Shown: positions 26,794-35,930 of the stretch, one piece after another | Position numbering within the stretch: position 1 is the first letter of the stretch | Layout of the letters: each line of letters starts with the position of its first letter | Assembly (NCBI RefSeq): GCF_026626635.1 | Contig: NZ_JAPNKA010000001.1 | Location: forward strand, 11,082,501 to 11,146,500 | Direction: 5' to 3' | Source: Archangium lansingense | GTDB taxonomy: Bacteria; Myxococcota; Myxococcia; Myxococcales; Myxococcaceae | Length of the DNA stretch: 64,000 nucleotides | Made by a program: the position numbers and the translations under genes | Notes under the pieces: model-generated | Seen by the model: only the letters and a program-made list of their open reading frames with translations | Database searches by the model: none | What the model was told of the DNA's origin: nothing

Positions 26794-28392
26794 CTACTGA
26801 ACCCGGTAGGCCTTCACCGCGCTGCTGAGCTGGTCGGCGATGATCTGCAGCGTGGTGGCGGCCTCGCCAGTGGCGCCGATACGCGACACGGTCTCGTCCA
26901 TCATCTTGGACAGGTCGCTCACGGCGGTGGTGATCTGGTTGATGCCCACGTTCTGCTGACCCACGGCGGCGGCGATCTGCCGCACGGCGGCGGCGTTGTC
27001 CTGGATGATGGAGGACAGCTCGCGCAGGTTCTTGCCGTAGGTGCGCACCTGCTCCAGGCCCGCCTCCATGCGCTGCGAGCCGCGCTCGGTGATGCGCACG
27101 GCCATGGCCACCGAGTTGCCGATATCGTCCAGCAGCTCGCGCACGCGGTCCGTGGACTCGATGGACTGGTCGGCCAGGGCGCGGATTTCGCGGGCCACCA
27201 CGCCGAAGCCCTTGCCGTGCTCGCCCGAGCGCACGGCCTCGATGGCGGCGTTGAGGGCCAGCATGTTGGACTGGTCGGCCAGGTCCTTCACCGTCTGGGT
27301 GATGCTGCCGATCTGCACCGTGCGCTCACCCAGCTCGAGGATCTTCTGGGCGATCTCCTGCACCTGGGTGCGGATGTCGTTGAGGCCCACGAGCGTCTGC
27401 TCCAGGGCGGCCTCGCCCGCGCGGCTCAGCTCGTCGGCGCGCTCGGCCACGGAGAGCACCGAGTCGGCCTTCTGGGCGGCCAGGAGGCTCGTCTGACGAA
27501 TCTCCTGGGCGGTGACCTGCGTCTCCTGGAGAGCGGAGGCCTGACGGGAAACCGTCTGCGACTGCTCGGCAGCGGAGCTGTTGAGCTGCTCGGTGGAGGC
27601 GTTGAGGGCCTCGGCGGCCTGCTGGAGGTTCTGCGTCACCGTGCGCAGGCGATCCACCATCTGCGCGAAGGAGCGGGCGAGCAGGCCCACCTCGCTCGAG
27701 GCGGACACATGAATGGGACGGGTGAGGTCACCGGACTCGACGATGTGGGCGGCCACATCCGCCAGCTCGCGCAGCGGGCCCACGATGGAGCGGCTCAGCA
27801 TGGACACCGCGACGATGCCGCCCAGGACGATGAGCAGGCCCAGTCCCAGCATGGAGCCCCACAGCCGAGTCACCTGCTTGCCGACGTTCTCGTGCTTCAT
27901 GCCCACGTGCACCACGCCGCGCATCCCACCGGCCAGCGGGGCGGCCACATCGGCGGCGGCCATCTGCTTGCCGTCGAGGGTCACCTCCACCAGCTCCTTC
28001 ACCTTCACGCGCTGGCCATGGGAGAGCTCCTCGGGCTGCAGGCTGTTGGCACCGAGCAGCGTCTGGGGGACGTCCTCGGAGAAGGTGGAGGCCAGGACGT
28101 TGTTGGCGCTGTCCACCACGTAGATGTAGCCCACGCCCTCGACGTCACGGAACGTGTCGAGCAGGGGCCGCAGCGAGGTGGCGCCATCCGCGGAGGCCCG
28201 CTCGGCGGCGGCCGAGAAGCCGATGGCGATCGCCTTGCCCTCGCTGACGGTGCTGTCCACGAGGTTGCCGCGCAACCGCCCGGCGGCGACGGCGGTGAGC
28301 AGGATGGCGATGGCGATACCGACACCCGCTGTGATGAGAACAATCTTGGGGCCGATGCCGAGCGATTGATTCGAGGTAGCGTGGGTACTCAC
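26794..28392 (-). CDS. Methyl-accepting chemotaxis protein (last gene of che operon)
   Basis: 532 residues from a GTG at 28392 preceded by CTGAGGAG. Membrane helix 1 (IVLITAGVGIAIAILLTAVA), a periplasmic sensing part of about 145 residues (GVGYIYVVDSANNVLASTFS, a dCACHE/sCACHE-like pattern), membrane helix 2 (MLGLGLLIVLGGIVAVSML), HAMP (GPLRELADVAAHIVESGDLT), then the MCP signalling hairpin with the tip at GEHGKGFGVVAREIRALADQ. It is transcribed after cheB with a 58-base gap. As receptor it should control the CheA of the same operon. Confidence 0.92.
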   Translation of the reverse strand: MSTHATSNQSLGIGPKIVLITAGVGIAIAILLTAVAAGRLRGNLVDSTVSEGKAIAIGFSAAAERASADGATSLRPLLDTFRDVEGVGYIYVVDSANNVLASTFSEDVPQTLLGANSLQPEELSHGQRVKVKELVEVTLDGKQMAAADVAAPLAGGMRGVVHVGMKHENVGKQVTRLWGSMLGLGLLIVLGGIVAVSMLSRSIVGPLRELADVAAHIVESGDLTRPIHVSASSEVGLLARSFAQMVDRLRTVTQNLQQAAEALNASTEQLNSSAAEQSQTVSRQASALQETQVTAQEIRQTSLLAAQKADSVLSVAERADELSRAGEAALEQTLVGLNDIRTQVQEIAQKILELGERTVQIGSITQTVKDLADQSNMLALNAAIEAVRSGEHGKGFGVVAREIRALADQSIESTDRVRELLDDIGNSVAMAVRITERGSQRMEAGLEQVRTYGKNLRELSSIIQDNAAAVRQIAAAVGQQNVGINQITTAVSDLSKMMDETVSRIGATGEAATTLQIIADQLSSAVKAYRVQ

Positions 28393-28450
28393 GGAAGCTC
28401 CTCAGGGGAGAAGGGCGGGGCCGGACGGACGGACCGGCACGAAAAGGGGC

Positions 28451-29524
28451 TCAAGCCACACCTTCCGGACCTGGAGGGCGGCTGTTGGGCATGGGGCCGC
28501 GGCGGCAGCTCATGCGGATAGTGTCGGGAATGGCGGAGAGAGGAATGCCCCTATCCGCCGCCTTCAGCTCGATGGCCACCCGGGGCATGCCGAACACCAC
28601 GGAGGAGGCCTCGTCCTGGGCGAAGGTGACGCCGCCGGCCTTCTTGATGTCCAGCAGGCCACGAGCCCCATCTTCACCCATGCCGGTGAGCACGCCGCCA
28701 CCCGCGCGGCTGCCGTAGGTGCGCGCCAGCGAGGACAACAGCAGGTCTCCAGAGGGGCACGGTCCGCCACGCGTACGCGTCAGCCGCACCACTCCGTTGC
28801 CCTCCACCGTCAGGTCGTGCCCGTCGAGCGGGAAGTACACCCGACCCGGCTCCAGCCGCTCGCCCTCACGGCCGATGACGACCTTCAGGGACGTCACCTG
28901 CGAGAGCCAACGCACCATGCCGGGGGTGAAGCCCTCGGTGATGTGCTGGGCGATGACGATGGGCACAGGCAGGTCCGCCGGGAGGCGCGAGAGCACCTCC
29001 GACAGCGCGGGAGGCCCGCCGGTGGAGGCCGCCAGGCCGAAGATGTCCACGCGCGCCCCGGTGACGGGCGGCGGCGGGGAGGCCATGCGCACGCGCCGGG
29101 AGATGACCGGCACTTCCGCCATCAGGCACACCGACTCGGCCAGCTGCCGGCCCCAGCGGCGCAGCTCCTCACCACTGGTGACGGATGGCTTGCCGATGAG
29201 CTCCAGCGCACCCGCGCTCATCGCCTGGAAGCACACGTCCAGGTTGCGCTGGTCCGCCACGGCGCTCACCACCAGGATGCGCGCCGGCGCCTCGGCCATG
29301 ATGGCCGCAATGGCCGCCGGTCCATCCAGGTCCGGCATCAGCAAGTCCATGGTGATGACATCCGGGCGTAACAGCCGCGCCAACGTCACCGCCCGACTTC
29401 CCGTATTGGCCCGCCCCACCACCTCGATGCGCGGATCGTCCGTCAGCAGCGCGCTGACGGCGTCGGCCATCGTGGGGGAGTCGTCCACCACCAGGACGCG
29501 GATGGGCTCCTTCCCGCTACTCAT
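28451..29524 (-). CDS. cheB: Chemotaxis-specific protein-glutamate methylesterase CheB
   Basis: 357 residues from the ATG at 29524 (MSSGKEPIRVLVVDDSPTMA). Receiver domain with phosphoacceptor Asp near 60 (ITMDLLMPDLDG), linker, then methylesterase domain with the catalytic triad: Ser in GLAASTGGPPAL, His in IVIAQHITEGF and Asp in GMGEDGARG. It removes methyl groups from the MCP and opposes CheR. The start overlaps the cheA stop (ATGA), so translation is coupled. Confidence 0.94.
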   Translation of the reverse strand: MSSGKEPIRVLVVDDSPTMADAVSALLTDDPRIEVVGRANTGSRAVTLARLLRPDVITMDLLMPDLDGPAAIAAIMAEAPARILVVSAVADQRNLDVCFQAMSAGALELIGKPSVTSGEELRRWGRQLAESVCLMAEVPVISRRVRMASPPPPVTGARVDIFGLAASTGGPPALSEVLSRLPADLPVPIVIAQHITEGFTPGMVRWLSQVTSLKVVIGREGERLEPGRVYFPLDGHDLTVEGNGVVRLTRTRGGPCPSGDLLLSSLARTYGSRAGGGVLTGMGEDGARGLLDIKKAGGVTFAQDEASSVVFGMPRVAIELKAADRGIPLSAIPDTIRMSCRRGPMPNSRPPGPEGVA

Positions 29525-31695
29525 GCCCGTGCCCCTCTCCGGCTCATCACGTCCAACACCTCGGTCAACAGGCGGCCCGCGGCGCACTCACGCTTGCTGA
29601 GGTAACCATCCGCCCCTGCGGACAGACCGCGCGAACGAGCGCCCGCGCTGTCGTTGGCGGAGACGAGGATGACGGGAACCTCCCGGGTGTCCGGCTGCGA
29701 GCGCAACTTCGCGATGAGCTCGGTGCCGTTCATCTCCTCCATCTCGAGGTCGCAAATGATCACGTCGTAGGTCTCCGTCTGCAACCGCTCCATGGCGCGA
29801 GCGCCACTGGCCGCCAGGTGCACGGTGAAACCACCGGCCTCCAGCATGGCCCGGTGCAGGGCGCGCGCGGTAAGCGAGTCGTCTACCACGAGGGCCCGGC
29901 GGCTCTGCGGCATGGTCACCGACTGCGGGGTGGAATCGGTCACCACCCAGCCGGGACGTAGGATGAGCAACAGCTCGCCGCGGCTGAGGATGGCCGCGCC
30001 CTGGTAGGCGGGCACGTCGCGAACCTCGGCGGGCAGCGGGCGGATGACGAGGTCGCGGTCACCCACCACCGCGTCCACCGCGAGCGCCATGCGCTTGCCG
30101 CCGCTCTGGACGATGATGAGCGGCTGGCCCTCGGACGGAGGCGCCGAGGCGCGCAGGCCCAGGCGCGCGCCCAGGTCCATCACCGGCACCAGCTGGCCGT
30201 TGTAGTCCAGCTGCGTCTTCAGGCGGCCGATGCGCAGGTTCTCCTGGCTGGCCAGCTGGGTGGACTCCACGGCCAGCATGGGCAGGCCCACCTGCGAGTC
30301 GATGGTCCGCACCGTGAGCACCGGCGAGCTGCCCAGCTCCATGGGCAGGGTGAGCATGAAACGCGTGCCCGAGCCCTTGGTGCTCACCACCTCGATGCGG
30401 CCCTGCATGGCCTCCACCGCGGAGCGCACAGCGTCCAGGCCCACGCCGCGGCCCGAGGTGTCAGTGACGTCCGAGCGGGTGCTGAAACCGGGGCGGAAGA
30501 TGAGGTCGCGGAGCTGCGCCTCGTGCATCCGCGCGCCCTCGTCCACGGAAATGAGCCCCTTGCGCTCGGCCGACGCGCGCACCATCTGCACGTCGATGCC
30601 GCGCCCGTCGTCGCTCAGCTCCAGGACGAGGATGTTGCCCTGCTGCTCCACGCGCAGGGTGAGGGCGCCCTCGTGGTGCTTGCCGACGCGCTCGCGCTCG
30701 TCCGGCATCTCGATGCCGTGGTCCACCGCGTTGCGCAGCAGGTGCACCATGGCGCCCTTGAGCTTATCCAGCAGCCGGCGATCCAGCGACACCTCGGCGC
30801 CAACCACCGAGAGCCGGGCCTGCTTGCCCAGCTGGCGCGACAGGTCGCGCACCATGCGCTGCAACGGCTCGAGGATGGTGCGCACCGGGCGCGTGGTGAT
30901 GGACTTGAGGCCCTCCTCCAGGCTGTCCACGATGTCCGAGGCCTCGTGGCCGTCCGAGCGCACGCCGGCTGTCACGGAGGACAGCACCGCGCGGGCACGG
31001 GCCGTAGGCGCCAGCAGCTCGCGCGCCGTCAGCAGCTCCACCGCCTTGGAGATGTCGCGCAGACGGTCTTCCAGGCGCATGCGGAACTCGCGCAGGCGCT
31101 CCACCTCGCGCATCAGCGCCGTCACCTGGTGCGCGGCCACGCGCCAGCTGGCCTCCACCGCCGAGTCGTCCTCCGCCGCGGACACGGGAGCCTGCGACGG
31201 AGCGGCCTGCATGGGAGCGGGGGTGGCCGGCACGGCATGGACGGCCAGGGCGGCCTCCATGTCCGGATTGCCCTCCGCGGCCTCTTCCGGAGGCGGCGCG
31301 TCCGACACGAGCTGCGCCAGGGCGGCCGTTGGATCCGGCAGCGCCTCTCCGCGACCCTCGGCGTGGGCCTGCGCACGGAGCAGGAACAGATCCAGCCCGT
31401 GCAGCAGCATGTCCACCATCGACCGCGGCATGGGCTTGATGTCCTTGCGCAGCGGCGCGAGGGCATCCTCCAGCTTGTGGGCGATGGAGCTCAGGTCCTG
31501 CAACCCGAGACTGGCGGCACTGCCCTTCAGGGTGTGCAGGTGCCGAGCCAGGCGCGTGTACACCTTGGCCAGGGCCTCGTTGTCGAGGCCCTCCCGCTCC
31601 AGGTCGAGCAGGTCCAGGGTGACCTTCTGACAGACTTCCTGAGCCTCGGTGGAGAAGCCGGCCACCAGGCTCTGCAGCATGGGATCAACCGGCAT
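29521..31695 (-). CDS. cheA: CheA histidine kinase fused to a C-terminal receiver
   Basis: 724 residues from the ATG at 31695 (MPVDPMLQSLVAGFSTEAQE). HPt domain with phosphorylated His near 54 (LHTLKGSAASLG); a Pro/Ala-rich stretch where P2 would be; a long helical dimerisation region; the HATPase core with HLLRNAVDHGIE, LSDDGRGID and TSGRGVGLDAV; a CheW-like P5 domain; then a full receiver (RALVVDDSLTARALHRAM, Asp in IICDLEMEEMNG). The CheA-receiver fusion is the FrzE-type layout of myxobacteria. It shares 11 bases with cheW and 4 with cheB. The fused receiver may act as output or phosphate sink. Confidence 0.94.
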   Translation of the reverse strand: MPVDPMLQSLVAGFSTEAQEVCQKVTLDLLDLEREGLDNEALAKVYTRLARHLHTLKGSAASLGLQDLSSIAHKLEDALAPLRKDIKPMPRSMVDMLLHGLDLFLLRAQAHAEGRGEALPDPTAALAQLVSDAPPPEEAAEGNPDMEAALAVHAVPATPAPMQAAPSQAPVSAAEDDSAVEASWRVAAHQVTALMREVERLREFRMRLEDRLRDISKAVELLTARELLAPTARARAVLSSVTAGVRSDGHEASDIVDSLEEGLKSITTRPVRTILEPLQRMVRDLSRQLGKQARLSVVGAEVSLDRRLLDKLKGAMVHLLRNAVDHGIEMPDERERVGKHHEGALTLRVEQQGNILVLELSDDGRGIDVQMVRASAERKGLISVDEGARMHEAQLRDLIFRPGFSTRSDVTDTSGRGVGLDAVRSAVEAMQGRIEVVSTKGSGTRFMLTLPMELGSSPVLTVRTIDSQVGLPMLAVESTQLASQENLRIGRLKTQLDYNGQLVPVMDLGARLGLRASAPPSEGQPLIIVQSGGKRMALAVDAVVGDRDLVIRPLPAEVRDVPAYQGAAILSRGELLLILRPGWVVTDSTPQSVTMPQSRRALVVDDSLTARALHRAMLEAGGFTVHLAASGARAMERLQTETYDVIICDLEMEEMNGTELIAKLRSQPDTREVPVILVSANDSAGARSRGLSAGADGYLSKRECAAGRLLTEVLDVMSRRGARA

Positions 31696-32239
31696 TGCGA
31701 GCCCCCGTGGTCCCGGTGCCACGCGTGAAGAGGCGCGGCAGGTCGATGAGATGAATGAGCTGACGGCTACCGCTCAAGAGGATCTCCGTCACTGGGCCCT
31801 CCGAGTGCGTCCGCGCCGCCTCGACCGCCGCGGTGGGCAGGCTGAGCGGGCGGGGAATGGCCTCGCAGTCCAGGGCGCACAGCTCGCCGTCACCGCGCTC
31901 CACCACGAGCAGCACGGCGGGGTCCTGCCGCCAGCCATGGCCGCCCAGCATCGCGGCGAGGCTGAGCGCGGCAAGCACCGAGCCCTGGTAGCGCAGCACG
32001 CCGATGACGTGCGGCTGGGACAGGGCCACCGGAGTCACCAGGCGCAACGGCAGCGCCGCGCGCAGCGACTCCAGGGGAATGGCGTAGCGCTCCTCGCCCA
32101 GGGGGAACTCGGCCACCATGAGCAGGGTCTCGTCGGCGGAGCCATCGGCTCGCCCACGCAGGCGCGTCGCACGCTCCTCCAGCAGCGTGCGGACGTCCTG
32201 ATCCTGAACCTCCTCGGGGCCTCGGGAAGTGGATGTCAT
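31685..32239 (-). CDS. cheW: Chemotaxis coupling protein CheW
   Basis: 184 residues. CheW fold with FPLGEERYAIPLESLRAALP, HVIGVLRYQGSVLAALSLAA and ILLSGSRQLIHLIDLPRLF. The 35-residue N-terminal extension (EEVQDQDVRTLLEERATRLR) resembles the helical lead found in FrzA/CheW proteins of myxobacteria. It links the receptor to CheA. The start overlaps the cheR stop by 4 bases and the end overlaps the cheA start by 11. Confidence 0.9.
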   Translation of the reverse strand: MTSTSRGPEEVQDQDVRTLLEERATRLRGRADGSADETLLMVAEFPLGEERYAIPLESLRAALPLRLVTPVALSQPHVIGVLRYQGSVLAALSLAAMLGGHGWRQDPAVLLVVERGDGELCALDCEAIPRPLSLPTAAVEAARTHSEGPVTEILLSGSRQLIHLIDLPRLFTRGTGTTGARNAG

Positions 32240-33447
32240 TCGATGGCTCCCAGCGTGAGGAAGGCGTCGGCGGACGCCCTGTAGAAGCGGGCCGGAAGAG
32301 GCTCAGGCCCCTCGATGATCAAGTCCGGCGGAAGCCGGGCGGCATTGTCGCGCACGGTGTGCATGAGGGCGAAGGCAGCCTCGCGAGCCCCGGCGCGCTC
32401 ACGCAGCAGGGCCAGCTCCAGCATGCCGGGAAGGTAGTCACGGAACTGTTGCAACAGTTTCTCCAGAAGCGAGGCCGCACCGGTCTCGTCGCCGCTCTCG
32501 ATGCGCTGGAGCGCCTCGGTGTGCAGGCCCACGGCGGTGGGCGCGGGAGGAGGAGGCGGCGCGGTGACGCGAAGGGAGGCCCTGAAGGGCTCGGGCTCGC
32601 GGATGACGGGCTTGGGCGTCGGCGGGGGCGTCAGCTCCCGAGGCAGCGGACGGCGGAAGGCCTGCAGCTCCGGAGCCCCCACCCGCACCAGCCCCGCGGG
32701 CGGATGATCCACCTCCACGGTGCCCAGCAGCAGGAAGCCACCCGGAACGAGTGCTCGCGCCAAGTGGCCCAACGCCACCTGCACCGCGTCCGGAGAGAAG
32801 TACGTCAGCACGTTGCGGCAGAAGATGACGTCGAAGCTGCCGTGGACCTCGGCCAGCGGCTCCAGCAGGTTGCCCTGGGCAAAGCGAACGACGGCGCGCA
32901 CGGAGTCGAGGATGCTCACCCGGCCCTCGGCGACCTCCAGGTAGAGGGGATGGAGCAGCGGTCCAGCCTCGCGTCGAGACCAGTTGCCGTACACGCCCCG
33001 GCGCGCCAGCTCCAGGCGGCCCTCGTGCAGGTCCGTGCCGAGCACCTCCACACGCACGCCCGGAGGCACCATGTTCTGCAGACACGCGGCGATGGAGTAG
33101 GCCTCCTCGCCCGAGGCGCACCCGGCGCTCCAGCCGCGCAGGGTGAGGTTGCCGCGGCCCAGCGCCGCGGGCACCGCCTCGTTGGCCAGGAAGCGGAACT
33201 GCTCCGGGTGGCGGAAGAAGTACGTCTCCCCCACCAGCACGGCGTCCAGCAGCGCCCGGGCCAGCGGTGCGCCAGGACGCTGCAGCTCCGCCAGCAGCTC
33301 CATGGCGGAACGGCCGCGTGCCAGCTCCGCGCGCACGACGCGATCCACCGCCGTGGGTGAGATGGCCGTGTCACGGAAACCCGTGCACGACGAGACAACC
33401 TCACGCGCCCGCGCGAGCACCTGCTGAGACTCCACCCCCGAACTCAT
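32236..33447 (-). CDS. cheR: Protein-glutamate methyltransferase CheR with C-terminal helical extension
   Basis: 403 residues. CheR N-terminal helices, then the SAM domain: VGETYFFRHPEQF, GWSAGCASGEEAYSIA, VLGTDLHEGRLELAR, DVIFCRNVLTYFSP and GFLLLGTVEVDHP. After a Pro-rich linker (about 270-305) about 85 residues of TPR-like helices follow (LHTEALQRIESGDETGAASL), as in FrzF-type CheR proteins. It methylates receptor glutamates. Overlaps by 4 bases with genes on both sides show tight coupling. Confidence 0.92.
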   Translation of the reverse strand: MSSGVESQQVLARAREVVSSCTGFRDTAISPTAVDRVVRAELARGRSAMELLAELQRPGAPLARALLDAVLVGETYFFRHPEQFRFLANEAVPAALGRGNLTLRGWSAGCASGEEAYSIAACLQNMVPPGVRVEVLGTDLHEGRLELARRGVYGNWSRREAGPLLHPLYLEVAEGRVSILDSVRAVVRFAQGNLLEPLAEVHGSFDVIFCRNVLTYFSPDAVQVALGHLARALVPGGFLLLGTVEVDHPPAGLVRVGAPELQAFRRPLPRELTPPPTPKPVIREPEPFRASLRVTAPPPPPAPTAVGLHTEALQRIESGDETGAASLLEKLLQQFRDYLPGMLELALLRERAGAREAAFALMHTVRDNAARLPPDLIIEGPEPLPARFYRASADAFLTLGAIE

Positions 33448-34310
33448 GCGCTGCGCTCCACCCCCGCCGGCCGAAGCACACCCACGGCCTCGCGCAACAG
33501 CTCCTGCGTGGCGAAAGCCTTCGGGTCGAAGATGGGCACCGGGCGATCACTCGTCCGCAGCATGCCCATCAGCGTGTCGCGCAGCTGACCGTGATCGGCA
33601 CCACCCACGCGGTCGCGCCGATCAATGTCCGAGGACTGGTACTCCTCGGGGTCCTGCACCGTATCCACGCTCAGCGCCAGCAGCACGCTGTCGATCTCCA
33701 GGATGACCAGCTTGCGCTCCTCCACCTGCTCCCGGTGCGCCACCTCCAGCCGTCTCGCCAGGTCCAGCACGCATACCGGCTGGCCCCGCAGCTCGAAGAA
33801 CTCGGAGATGTAGCCCGGCCCCAGCGGCAGCGCGCGCGTGGCGGGTTGGAGGATGACCTGGCGCACACAGTCCAGCGGGATGGCGAACTCCAACCCGCCC
33901 ACCGTCAGCCGCAGCAGGGCCAGAGAGCCCTGCCGGGCCCGGCGCCTCGCGTTGGCCAGGGCGTTCTCCACCGCGCTCAACAGCTCATCGGCCCGGAAAG
34001 GCTTGGCCAGGAAGAGCTCCGCGCCCAGCGACAGGCACGCCTCCGCCCGCGCCACCTCCGAGGAGATGATGATGACGGGGATGAACGAGGTGGTGGGGTC
34101 CGCCTTGAGCCGCTTGAGCACCTCGTCGCCGTCCATCTCCGGCATGGAGAGGTCCAGCAGGATGGCCTCGGGCTGCACGCGGGCCACCTTCTCGAGCGCC
34201 TCCTTGCCATTGCTCGCTGTATTCAGCGCGTAATGGCCCGAGAGGATCGCACGCTCGAGCGCGAGGATGGCATCACTGTCGTCGACGAGGAGCAGGGACG
34301 GAAGGCTCAC
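33444..34310 (-). CDS. Receiver-CheW fusion (CheV-like, reversed domain order)
   Basis: 288 residues from a GTG at 34310. The N-terminal half is a receiver (LLLVDDSDAI, phosphoacceptor Asp near 53 in AILLDLSMPEMDG, Lys in FLAKPF); the C-terminal half is a CheW domain (LRLTVGGLEFAIPLDCVRQV, FFELRGQPVCVLDLARRL). Ordinary CheV has CheW first and the receiver second, so the order here is reversed. It probably couples receptor to kinase in a way tuned by phosphorylation from CheA. The end overlaps the cheR start by 4 bases. Confidence 0.88.
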   Translation of the reverse strand: MSLPSLLLVDDSDAILALERAILSGHYALNTASNGKEALEKVARVQPEAILLDLSMPEMDGDEVLKRLKADPTTSFIPVIIISSEVARAEACLSLGAELFLAKPFRADELLSAVENALANARRRARQGSLALLRLTVGGLEFAIPLDCVRQVILQPATRALPLGPGYISEFFELRGQPVCVLDLARRLEVAHREQVEERKLVILEIDSVLLALSVDTVQDPEEYQSSDIDRRDRVGGADHGQLRDTLMGMLRTSDRPVPIFDPKAFATQELLREAVGVLRPAGVERSA

Positions 34311-34320
34311 GACTCAGCTC

Positions 34321-34698
34321 TCAATTCTGCGACAGAAATTTGCGCACGGTCTCTGTCAGGTCGTGATGCGAGACCGGCTTGTTGATGAAGGCATTGGCTC
34401 CGGCCTCGACGCCCCGCTGACGCAGGTCGCCGCCCCGTTCACCCGTCAGCAGGATGACCGGAACGTCGCGCACCTGAGCCAACGGGCTCTGGCGCACCTG
34501 CTTGACGAAGGTGATGCCGTCCATGCCAGGCATGTTGATGTCCGCGATGACCAGCTTCACCGGCACCAGCCGGAGAAGCTGCAGTGCCCGCGTCGCATCC
34601 TCTGCCTCGACGAACCCCATCTTCAGGTTCATGAGATAGATCTTGAGGATGTTGCGTACGGTCGGGCTGTCATCCACGAGTAGGATGTTGGCGCTCAA
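34321..34698 (-). CDS. CheY-like single-domain response regulator, first gene of che operon
   Basis: 125 residues from a TTG at 34698, preceded by CAGGAG ten bases away; the frame is open further upstream, but without similarity to receivers. ILLVDDSPTVRNILKIYLMN opens the receiver; phosphoacceptor Asp near 53 (VIADINMPGMDG), Thr in ILLTGERG, Lys in INKPVSHHD. The next gene starts 10 bases downstream. It is the likely diffusible output of the cluster. It is closely similar to the receiver encoded at 56998-57621 (shared LLVDDS..R..LKIYLM and KPVS). Confidence 0.87.
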   Translation of the reverse strand: MSANILLVDDSPTVRNILKIYLMNLKMGFVEAEDATRALQLLRLVPVKLVIADINMPGMDGITFVKQVRQSPLAQVRDVPVILLTGERGGDLRQRGVEAGANAFINKPVSHHDLTETVRKFLSQN

Positions 34699-34844
34699 AC
34701 CCAGGCTCCTGCCGGCGCCCAGGAATGGGAACCGGCTGAAGGAAACGGTGAGACTGTAGCGTGACCTCGCCATCCAGCAAAAGCGGGGGCGATCGAATCT
34801 GGGACTTCAGAGGGGACGGGCGAGCCCGTCCCGCCGTACAGCAC

Positions 34845-35678
34845 TCAGCCTGCCGAGGGGGGAGAGCCGCTCTCGCCGCCTCCCTGCTCGTCCTGCTCAG
34901 GGGTCACCGGGGGCGCCCCAATGGCGTGGTAGCCGCCGTCCACGTGTACCATTTCGCCCGTAGTGGAAGGCAGCCAGTCTGAGAGGAGCGCACACGCGGT
35001 GCGAGCCACCATGTCATGGCTGGTGCGGGCATCCCACCCCAGGGGGGCCTGGGTGCCCCAGCCCTTTTCCAGGGACTTGAAACCAGGGATGCCCTTGGCG
35101 GCTATGGTGGCCAGCGGGCCAGCAGCCAGGGCGTTTACCCGGATGCCCTTGGGGCCCAGGTCCCGGGCGAGGTAGCGCACGGTGGCCTCCAGGGCCGCCT
35201 TGCAGACTCCCATCCAGTCGTAGATGGGCCAGGCCACCCGGTTGTCGAAGTCCAGGGTGACGATGGAGCCGCCCTGCGTCATCAGCGGCATCGCCGCCAC
35301 GGACAGCTCCTTGAGGGAGAAGGTGGAGACGCGGAACGCCGTCTGGACACTCTCCCAGGGGGTGTTGAGGAAGTTGCCACCCAGCGCGTCCTCGGGGGCA
35401 TAGGCGATGGAGTGCAGCACCCCGTCCACCCGGCCCCAGCGCTGGCGCAGCGCCTCGGTGAGGGCGGGGAAGTGGGCGGGGTTGGTCACGTCCAGCTCCA
35501 GCACCTCCGTACCCGCCTTGAGGCGCTTCGCGCTGCGCTCCGTGAGCGAGCGCGCCCGACCGAAACCGGTGAGGACGATCTCCGCCCCCTGCTCGATCGC
35601 GTGCTCAGCCACGCCGTAGGCGAGCGACTGGGGGGTGAGCACTCCAGTGATGAGGAGCTTCTTGCCCTGCAGCAGCAT
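34845..35678 (-). CDS. fabI: Enoyl-[acyl-carrier-protein] reductase (NADH), FabI
   Basis: 277 residues. Short-chain dehydrogenase with the FabI signatures: KKLLITGVLTPQSLAYGVAE (nucleotide-binding, lacking the usual TGxxxGIG), VLHSIAYAPEDALGG, and the active site Tyr-x6-Lys in YDWMGVCKAALEATVRYLAR, then RVNALAAGPLATIAAKGIPGF. It reduces the double bond in the last step of each fatty acid elongation round. The last 20 or so residues are a low-complexity Gly/Ser/Pro/Glu tail. It is separate from the che operon (about 145-bp gap) and divergent from sucA. Confidence 0.95.
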   Translation of the reverse strand: MLLQGKKLLITGVLTPQSLAYGVAEHAIEQGAEIVLTGFGRARSLTERSAKRLKAGTEVLELDVTNPAHFPALTEALRQRWGRVDGVLHSIAYAPEDALGGNFLNTPWESVQTAFRVSTFSLKELSVAAMPLMTQGGSIVTLDFDNRVAWPIYDWMGVCKAALEATVRYLARDLGPKGIRVNALAAGPLATIAAKGIPGFKSLEKGWGTQAPLGWDARTSHDMVARTACALLSDWLPSTTGEMVHVDGGYHAIGAPPVTPEQDEQGGGESGSPPSAG

Positions 35679-35930
35679 GCACAGGCCTTTCTGGCTAATG
35701 AGAAGGAAGTGCGGGGGGGTTTATCACTCCCGGGGGCCCGGGTAAGCCAGGAAGAAGCCCGGGCCCCGCGCCCCGCCCGGCAGGAGACAGCGGATGAAGT
35801 TGCGCTCACGTGGCGCATGAATCCTGCTGCTCCCCCAGCCCGGAAGGACTGGGAGATGGGGCCTGGCTGATCAACAAATCGTGCCGAAAACCCCCCAACG
35901 GGGCGGCCTTCCAGTAAAAGACAGCACGCC

